A stretch of DNA of 64,000 nucleotides, from NCBI RefSeq assembly GCF_006088715.1, contig NZ_CP030771.1, positions 4,526,001-4,590,000 on the forward strand, read 5' to 3'. Both the position numbers and the translations under genes were made by a program. Position 1 is the first letter of the stretch. Every line of letters starts with the position of its first letter. Shown here one piece after another: positions 59,228-64,000 of this stretch. This DNA is from Streptomyces sp. YIM 121038 (GTDB lineage Bacteria > Actinomycetota > Actinomycetes > Streptomycetales > Streptomycetaceae). The notes below the pieces were generated by a model. The model searched no databases, was not told the origin of the DNA, and saw only the letters and a program-made list of their open reading frames with translations.

Positions 59228-59914
59228 ATGAGCCTGCGCGACGAACTCCGCTTCCTCCACGACAACCGCCACCTCAAGCTGTCCGCCGACACCATGGCGA
59301 CCATGGACCGCAACGCCGAGGCGCTCGCCGGGTCCGGCATCACGGACCGGGCGGTCGGCGTCGGGGCACGGGCCCCGCTCTTCACCCTCAAGTCGGCGAC
59401 GGGCACGGAGGTTTCGCTGGCCGCCCTGCTCGCCGAGGGGCCGGTCGTGCTCACCTTCTACCGGGGCGCCTGGTGCCCGTTCTGCAACCTGGCGCTGCGC
59501 GCGCTCCAGGAGCACCACGCCGCGGTCACCGCCCGCGGGGCCCGGCTCGTCGCCGTCTCGCCGCAGGTCCCCGACGAGTCGCTGACCCTGACGGAGAAGC
59601 AGGGCCTCGCCTTCGACGTGCTCAGCGACCTCGGCTCGGACGTCGCGAAGAGCTACGGCATCGCCTTCGACCTGGGCGAGGAGCTGGGCGCGCTCTACGA
59701 CGGCCTCGGCTTCGAGCTCCAGCGCGTCAACGGCGGGCACGGCCGCACCCTGCCCCTGCCCGCGACGTACGTCATCGACTCCGCGGGCGTCGTCCGCTGG
59801 GCGTTCGTGGCGACCGACTACGCGCTGCGGGCCGAGCCCGCCGACGTGCTCGCGGCACTCGACGCCCTCGGCTCCGACGCCCCCGGCTCCGACACCCCCG
59901 GCCCCGACGCCTGA
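59228..59914 (+). CDS. Peroxiredoxin-like AhpC/TSA family protein
   Basis: A 228-residue thiol peroxidase-like protein of the AhpC/TSA superfamily with a CxxC active site, LTFYRGAWCPFCNLALRALQEH. The leading helical region is about 1-45; strands include ARLVAVSPQVPDES and LPATYVIDSAGVVRWAFV. This subgroup reduces peroxides with two vicinal cysteines, resembling BCP types. ATG at 59228 after GGACGG. Its 3' end overlaps the convergent LysR gene by 97 bases. Controlled probably by the divergent TetR. Confidence 0.87.
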   Translation: MSLRDELRFLHDNRHLKLSADTMATMDRNAEALAGSGITDRAVGVGARAPLFTLKSATGTEVSLAALLAEGPVVLTFYRGAWCPFCNLALRALQEHHAAVTARGARLVAVSPQVPDESLTLTEKQGLAFDVLSDLGSDVAKSYGIAFDLGEELGALYDGLGFELQRVNGGHGRTLPLPATYVIDSAGVVRWAFVATDYALRAEPADVLAALDALGSDAPGSDTPGPDA

Positions 59915-60810
59915 GCCGCCGCGCGCAGCGCCCGCCGGGCGGCCGTCACCGCCGGACGGCCGCCACCTCCGCGGCGTACGACGGTGAAGATCCGGCGCGC
60001 GCCCAGGCCGGGCGGCAGGTCCATCAGCGCGACCGTCGGCGTGGCGGGCACCGCCGAGAAGGGCCCCGCGCCCCACACCAGGTCCGGCAGGAACGCGGCG
60101 GCATGGCCCCGCTCGGCGAGGCGCAGATGGACCAGCAGGTCGGCGGACTCGTACCGCACGTCGGGCTCGAACCCGGCCTCGCGGCACACCGTCGTCGCCC
60201 ACCGCCGCGCGGCCGTGCCCTCGGGCTCCATGACCCAGGGGTGGCCGGACAGGGACCGCGGGTCCAGGTCACCGGACGCCCCCGGCACCGCGAGCCGCAG
60301 CGGGTCCCGGCACAGCTCCCGCCGCTCCAGCACGTCGGAGCGCGGGCCCGCGCCGCCCGGGTACTCCTCCGCGACGACCAGGTCGAAGTCCCGGGCGAGG
60401 AGCGCCGGAAGGGCCGCCTCCGGCTCCAGCTGCGTGACGTGCACGCGCAGCCGGGGGTGGGCCGCGCGCAGCGAGGTGAGGGCGGCGGGGACGAGCGCCA
60501 GGGCCGCGGTCTGGAAGGCGGCGACGCGCAGCGTGCCGGTGAGTTCGGCGAGCGAGGCGGCGATGTCCGCCTCGGCGCGCTCCATGCGCTCCAGGAGCGC
60601 CTCGGTGTGGGCGACGAGGATCTCGGCCTGCGCGGTGAGCCGCACCCGCCGCCCGACGGGTTCGAGGAGCGGGACGCCCGCCTCCGCCTCCAGCTGGGCG
60701 AGTTGCTGCGAGACGGTGGAGGGGCTGTACGAGAGCGCGGCGGCGACGGCGGCGAGCGTGCCGCGGTGCTTCAGCTCGCGCAGCAGCCGCAGCCGGCGGA
60801 GGTCGTACAC
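59818..60810 (-). CDS. LysR family regulator
   Basis: A 330-residue regulator with the N-terminal HTH (about 1-60: VYDLRRLRLLRELKHRGTLAAVAAALSYSPSTVSQQLAQLEAEAG) and a periplasmic-binding-like effector domain (about 88-290). The GTG at 60810 follows AAGGGGG. The divergent neighbour encodes a diaminopropionate ammonia-lyase, the likely target. The last 32 codons (Ser/Ala-rich) overlap the end of the convergent peroxiredoxin gene by 97 bases, which is rare; the tail after about residue 298 is not conserved in the family. Confidence 0.87.
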   Translation of the reverse strand: MYDLRRLRLLRELKHRGTLAAVAAALSYSPSTVSQQLAQLEAEAGVPLLEPVGRRVRLTAQAEILVAHTEALLERMERAEADIAASLAELTGTLRVAAFQTAALALVPAALTSLRAAHPRLRVHVTQLEPEAALPALLARDFDLVVAEEYPGGAGPRSDVLERRELCRDPLRLAVPGASGDLDPRSLSGHPWVMEPEGTAARRWATTVCREAGFEPDVRYESADLLVHLRLAERGHAAAFLPDLVWGAGPFSAVPATPTVALMDLPPGLGARRIFTVVRRGGGGRPAVTAARRALRAAAQASGPGVSEPGASEPRASSAASTSAGSARSA

Positions 60811-60860
60811 GCGGCCCCCTTCGACCGGTCCCTGGCGAACGTTCGGCCTTCCTGATGAAT

Positions 60861-60893
60861 ATAGGTCGGAAAGATCCGCTGGACCGAAAGATC
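60861..60893 (+). promoter_or_regulatory. LysR/ammonia-lyase promoter region with repeats
   Basis: TATAGG at 60860-60865 (a -10 like element for the lyase) is followed by GGAAAGATC (60868-60876) and CGAAAGATC (60885-60893), direct repeats 17 bases apart. They could be LysR contacts or part of the leader. Confidence 0.4.
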
Positions 60894-60916
60894 GGCCGGA
60901 CCGCAAGGTGGGGCAC

Positions 60917-62020
60917 ATGACCGAGACCTCCGCTTCCGCCCGTACGACGCCGTGGTTCGCGCACCCCGCCGCCCGCGCCTGGGCCTGCGCACCCGCCCCG
61001 GCCGGCGTCCGGGACTTCCACGCGTCGCTGCCCGGGTACGCGCCCACGCCCCTGACGGAACTCCCCTCCCTGGCAGCCGAGCTGGGCGTCGGGCGGGTCT
61101 TCGTCAAGGACGAGTCGGCGCGGCTCGGGCTGCCCGCGTTCAAGGTGCTCGGCACGTCGTGGGCCGTGCACCGGCTGCTCGCGGGCCGTCCGGCCGGGGA
61201 GCGCGTGGAGTTCGTGACGGCGACCGACGGCAACCACGGCCGCGCGGTGGCCCGCGAGGCACGGCGGCTCGGCCACGGCGCCCACGTCTTCGTGTCGCAG
61301 GGGGTGCACCCCGGGGCGGCCGCCGCGATCGAGCGGGAGGGGGCGCGGGTCACACGGGTCGCCGGGGACTACGACCGGGCGGTCCGCGAGGCCGCGGCGG
61401 CGGCGCGCACCACCGCGCACGCGGTGCTCGTCCAGGACACCGCCTGGCCCGGCTACGAGGAGGTGCCCGCGCTGATCGTCGAGGGGTACGCCACGCTGTT
61501 CGCGGAGGTCGACGAGCAGCTCGCGGCGGCCGGGGCCGGGGCGCCCGGCCTGGTCGTGGTGCCCGTCGGCGTGGGCTCCCTGGCGCAGGCCGCCGTCACG
61601 CACTACCGCGGCCGCCCCGCCCCCGGAACCGGTCCCGGAACCGCCCCCGCGCTGCTCGCCGTCGAGCCGACCGCGGCGGCACCCGCCCTCGCGAGCCTCA
61701 CGCACGGCGAGCCCGTCACCGTGCCCACCCGCACGACGGCCATGGCGGGCCTGAACTGCGGCACCCTCTCCAGCCTCGCCTGGCCGTACCTGCGCGACGG
61801 CCTCGACGCGGCCACCGCCGTACCGGACACGGCGGCCGCGACGGCCCTGCGCGACCTGTCCGCGCTCGGCGTCCCCTCCGGCCCGTGCGGCGCCGCCCCC
61901 CTCGCGGCCGCCCGGGCAGCCCTGACGGACGCCGACCGCAGGGCGGCCCTGGCGGCGACACCGACGACGACGGTGGTGCTCCTCAGCACGGAGGGCCGGG
62001 AGGCCAACCCGCACGGCTGA
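60917..62020 (+). CDS. Diaminopropionate ammonia-lyase-like PLP enzyme
   Basis: A 367-residue type II PLP enzyme that likely cleaves 2,3-diaminopropionate to pyruvate and ammonia. N-terminal LPGYAPTPLTELPSLAAELGVGRVFVKDESARLGLPAFKVLGTSWAV carries the PLP Lys (in PAFKVLG), the diagnostic DpaL pattern. It also has ATDGNHGRAVAREARRLG, VVVPVGVGSLAQA (phosphate-binding) and the family C-terminus. Close relatives include threonine dehydratases, so substrate is inferred. ATG at 60917 after AAGGTGGGG. Divergent from LysR. The end overlaps the convergent SRPBCC gene by 38 bases. Confidence 0.87.
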   Translation: MTETSASARTTPWFAHPAARAWACAPAPAGVRDFHASLPGYAPTPLTELPSLAAELGVGRVFVKDESARLGLPAFKVLGTSWAVHRLLAGRPAGERVEFVTATDGNHGRAVAREARRLGHGAHVFVSQGVHPGAAAAIEREGARVTRVAGDYDRAVREAAAAARTTAHAVLVQDTAWPGYEEVPALIVEGYATLFAEVDEQLAAAGAGAPGLVVVPVGVGSLAQAAVTHYRGRPAPGTGPGTAPALLAVEPTAAAPALASLTHGEPVTVPTRTTAMAGLNCGTLSSLAWPYLRDGLDAATAVPDTAAATALRDLSALGVPSGPCGAAPLAAARAALTDADRRAALAATPTTTVVLLSTEGREANPHG

Positions 62021-62798
62021 ATTCCAGCAGGCGGCCCGCCAGCCTCTCCACTCGTGCGTGCCACGCCGCACGTGCTGCCGTCGGGTCCCCGGATCCGCGG
62101 TGCGTCAGGAGGAGCCGGGCTCCGTATCCCGTGCCCGGGGCGAGGCGGATGCGCACCTCGCCGCCCCCGGCCACCTCGTACGCCACCAGCTCCGGCACCC
62201 GTACCTCCGTGACCACCCCGGCCAGGACGCCGTCGGCGACGAGCCCCTCCGGTGCCTCGGAGCCCTTGAGGACCTCGTCGCCCTCGGTGAACGCGGCCCA
62301 GACGGCGTCGGCGGGCCGTACCAGCTGGCGTTCGAAGCGGACGGTGCCGTCGGCGGTGATCTCGCCGCCGCCGAGGTCGAACTGTTCCAGGTACGCCTCG
62401 TGCAGCTCGCCCGTGTCGCGGGGCCTGGCCGGTTCGGCGACGCCGTCCAGGAGTTCGCCGAGCGCGCTGACGCACAGGTGCCACCCGGCGCCGAAGCTCG
62501 GGGCGCCGAACCGGTCGTCGAAGGTGTGCACGAGCGTGAGCAGCGAGCCTCCGGTCTCCGGGTCCGGCGCGACCTCCCAGCGCAGCTGGTCGTCGCCCCA
62601 GGTGCACGCGTACAGGCGGGGCGCCTCGACGTCGGTCGGCTCGCGCCCGCCCGCCTCGGACGGGAACCAGTGCTTCAGGAGCTCGGGCCGGGTGAGGGCG
62701 GCCCAGACCCGCTCGGGCGGGTGGCCGATGCGCCGCTCCATGCGCAGCGCGTGCCGCCCGCCGGGGGCCGTGGTCAAGGTGTCGGCACGGGGGTTCAT
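61983..62798 (-). CDS. Double SRPBCC (AHSA1-like) protein
   Basis: A 271-residue protein with two tandem SRPBCC/START-like domains: the first (about 14-150) has LRMERRIGHPPERVWAALTRPELLKHWFPSEAGGREP, the second (about 155-265) has GTVRFERQLVRPADAVWAAFTEGDEVLKG. The AHSA1 subgroup binds hydrophobic ligands or affects ATPases such as Hsp90; here function is unknown. ATG at 62798. Convergent overlap of 38 bases with the ammonia-lyase gene; its last 12 codons are outside the second domain. Confidence 0.85.
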   Translation of the reverse strand: MNPRADTLTTAPGGRHALRMERRIGHPPERVWAALTRPELLKHWFPSEAGGREPTDVEAPRLYACTWGDDQLRWEVAPDPETGGSLLTLVHTFDDRFGAPSFGAGWHLCVSALGELLDGVAEPARPRDTGELHEAYLEQFDLGGGEITADGTVRFERQLVRPADAVWAAFTEGDEVLKGSEAPEGLVADGVLAGVVTEVRVPELVAYEVAGGGEVRIRLAPGTGYGARLLLTHRGSGDPTAARAAWHARVERLAGRLLEFSRAGWPPGPPC

Positions 62799-62907
62799 GA
62801 CGGTACGTCCTCCATCGCGGGGCCGAAGGCGGGCAGGGCGACTCCTTGTCCCGTAGTGAATAGAACCATCTATCCAGTGCCGGAACAGGAAGGGACACCC
62901 CGGCCTC

Positions 62908-64000
62908 CTAGGCCGCCCGCCACGGCAACTCCCTGCTGTGCACCACCTCAAGGCTCGACACCGCCCGGGTCAGGACCACGTACAGCCGGTGCCGTCCGCG
63001 CTCCTCCGCCTCCGCGATCGCGGCCGGTTCGACCGCCACCACGTGGTCGTACTCCAGGCCCTTGGCCACCGACGCGGGCACGACCGTGACGCGGGCGCCC
63101 AGCTCGTCCGGGCCCGCCGTGCCGATGCCCGCCCCGGCGAGCGCGGCGCGCAGCGCGTCCGTGGCGGCGTCGGCCGCGATGACGCCGATGGAGCCCTCGC
63201 GGACGAGCGCGCCGCGGACCGCCGCGACGGCACCGGTCAGCACGTCCGGGACCCGCCGGACCGCGAGGTCGCCGTCGCGGCGCAGGGAACGCGCGGGCGG
63301 CACGTCGACGTCGAGCCCGGCGAGCAGGTCGTTGGCGAGCGTGACGATGGCCCGCGGGACGCGGAAGCCGGTGGTGAGCGGCGTGACCGGGGTGTCCGGC
63401 TTGCCGAGGTGGGCGAGGAGTTCGGGCCAGGCGCGGGCGGCCCACGGCGTGGTGCCCTGCGCGAGGTCGCCGAGGACGGTGACGGAGCCGAAGCCGACGC
63501 GGCGCGCGATGGCGCGGCACTCCATCGGCGAGAGGTCCTGCGCCTCGTCGACGACGATGTGGCCGTAGCCCTCGGGCCGTTCCACGAGGCCCGCGAGTTC
63601 GTCGAGGAGGACGAGGTCGGCGGCCGACCACCGCGCGGACCTGTACGAGCGCGGGGGCCCGGCCCAGGCGATCGCCCGCTGCTCCGCGTCCGTGAGGAGG
63701 CCGTCGGCGGCCCGTGCCAAGGCGTCCGCGTCCCCGAGGAGTTCGTACAGGACCTCCTCGGGGCGGGCCTTCGGCCAGGCCGCGTCGACGAAGGCGGAGA
63801 CGGGCCGCGCCCGGGAGACCTTCTGCACCCAGGTGTTGTTCATCGGGCCCGCGCGGCGCTCGGCCTGGTCCTGGATGTGGCGGACGGCGCGGCTGCGGAC
63901 GCGCTCGCGGCCGGTGTCGTAGGGCGGCTCCTCCGCGCGGACGTCCGCGACGATCCGCTCCAGGTCGGCGGCGGGGATCCGCCAGCGGTACGAGCCGTCC
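62908..64000 (-). CDS. C-terminal part of a HelD/HelR-like UvrD-type ATPase (partial)
   Basis: The frame runs from the stop at 62908 to the right edge without an interruption, so the gene start lies outside. The 363 visible residues contain UvrD/Rep helicase motifs: IVVDEAQDLSPMEC (Walker B), LGDLAQGTTPW, LTTGFRVPRAI, VPASVAKGLEYDHVVAVEP, and RLYVVLTRAVSSLEVV (motif VI). The absence of a standard 2B domain and the sequence YDTGRERVRSRAVRHIQDQAERRAGPM point to the RNA polymerase recycling factors HelD and HelR; HelR protects polymerase from rifampicin in S. venezuelae. An internal ATG at 63843 is not the start. Confidence 0.82.
   Translation of the reverse strand, partial: DGSYRWRIPAADLERIVADVRAEEPPYDTGRERVRSRAVRHIQDQAERRAGPMNNTWVQKVSRARPVSAFVDAAWPKARPEEVLYELLGDADALARAADGLLTDAEQRAIAWAGPPRSYRSARWSAADLVLLDELAGLVERPEGYGHIVVDEAQDLSPMECRAIARRVGFGSVTVLGDLAQGTTPWAARAWPELLAHLGKPDTPVTPLTTGFRVPRAIVTLANDLLAGLDVDVPPARSLRRDGDLAVRRVPDVLTGAVAAVRGALVREGSIGVIAADAATDALRAALAGAGIGTAGPDELGARVTVVPASVAKGLEYDHVVAVEPAAIAEAEERGRHRLYVVLTRAVSSLEVVHSRELPWRAA

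Overview
The window is about 73% G+C by eye, with third-position-GC codons, GTG starts, AGGAGG-type ribosome binding sites and long GC-rich terminator hairpins. Together with mycothiol synthesis (mshA), MsiK, the divergent phoRP/phoU pair, CarD, a SoxR box and an HbpS-SenS-SenR cluster, this points to the core chromosome of a Streptomyces or a very close relative. It carries about 53 protein genes, one tRNA, one gene remnant and two partial genes at the ends.

Layout. 1-5 kb: a GAF-PAS-GGDEF diguanylate cyclase (cdgB type), a flavin-reductase-like protein, the ribosome-rescue factor ArfB, and TerD and TerB family proteins. 5-10 kb: an M1 peptidase lipoprotein, then the haem-sensing system hbpS < > senS-senR, in which both the kinase and the regulator carry repeat-encoded N-terminal extensions. 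10.8-12.3 kb: a gene-free block of degenerate minisatellites. 12.3-21 kb: two FAD oxidoreductases, a quinone oxidoreductase behind a SoxR box, an Eis-like acetyltransferase, a truncated GNAT remnant, a glycosidase-like lipoprotein, an APH-like kinase and a DsbA-like lipoprotein. 21-31 kb: tRNA-Thr, msiK, a sugar nucleotidyltransferase, a DoxX protein, rlmB, cysS, an F420/FMN oxidoreductase, ispF, ispD and carD. 31.8-36.5 kb: a lipoprotein, phoP-phoR < > phoU, and a 37-residue metallothionein. 37-43 kb: a repeat membrane protein, a Tat-exported beta-helix protein, a small toxin-antitoxin-like pair, an MFS transporter and phosphoglycerate mutase. 42.7-53.6 kb: YbjN and mshA, a methyltransferase, an NlpC/P60 hydrolase, a receiver-PP2C phosphatase, DUF2516, an HbhA-like protein, an XRE regulator, a VOC protein, and the YczE/MocR (YczR-like) pair. 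53.7-64 kb: an FG-GAP protein, a DUF4097 plus ABC-2 transporter operon, TetR < > peroxiredoxin, LysR < > diaminopropionate ammonia-lyase, a double SRPBCC protein and the C-terminal part of a HelD/HelR-like motor ATPase.

How the genes work together. Much of the region is sensing and stress physiology: c-di-GMP synthesis, extracellular haem/redox sensing, SoxR-controlled quinone detoxification, mycothiol, phosphate starvation, thiol peroxidase and metal binding. Clear operator-like palindromes precede several of these genes (hbpS/senS, quinone oxidoreductase, msiK, phoR/phoU, the TetR/peroxiredoxin pair, yczR/yczE).

The most unusual property is an excess of short tandem repeats (12, 16, 17, 22, 30, 34, 39, 40 and 90 bp). 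Several lie inside coding sequence and enlarge signalling proteins, notably SenS (seven decapeptides) and SenR (about 180 Gly-rich residues). All functional statements come from reading the sequence and remembered family features; no database search was run.
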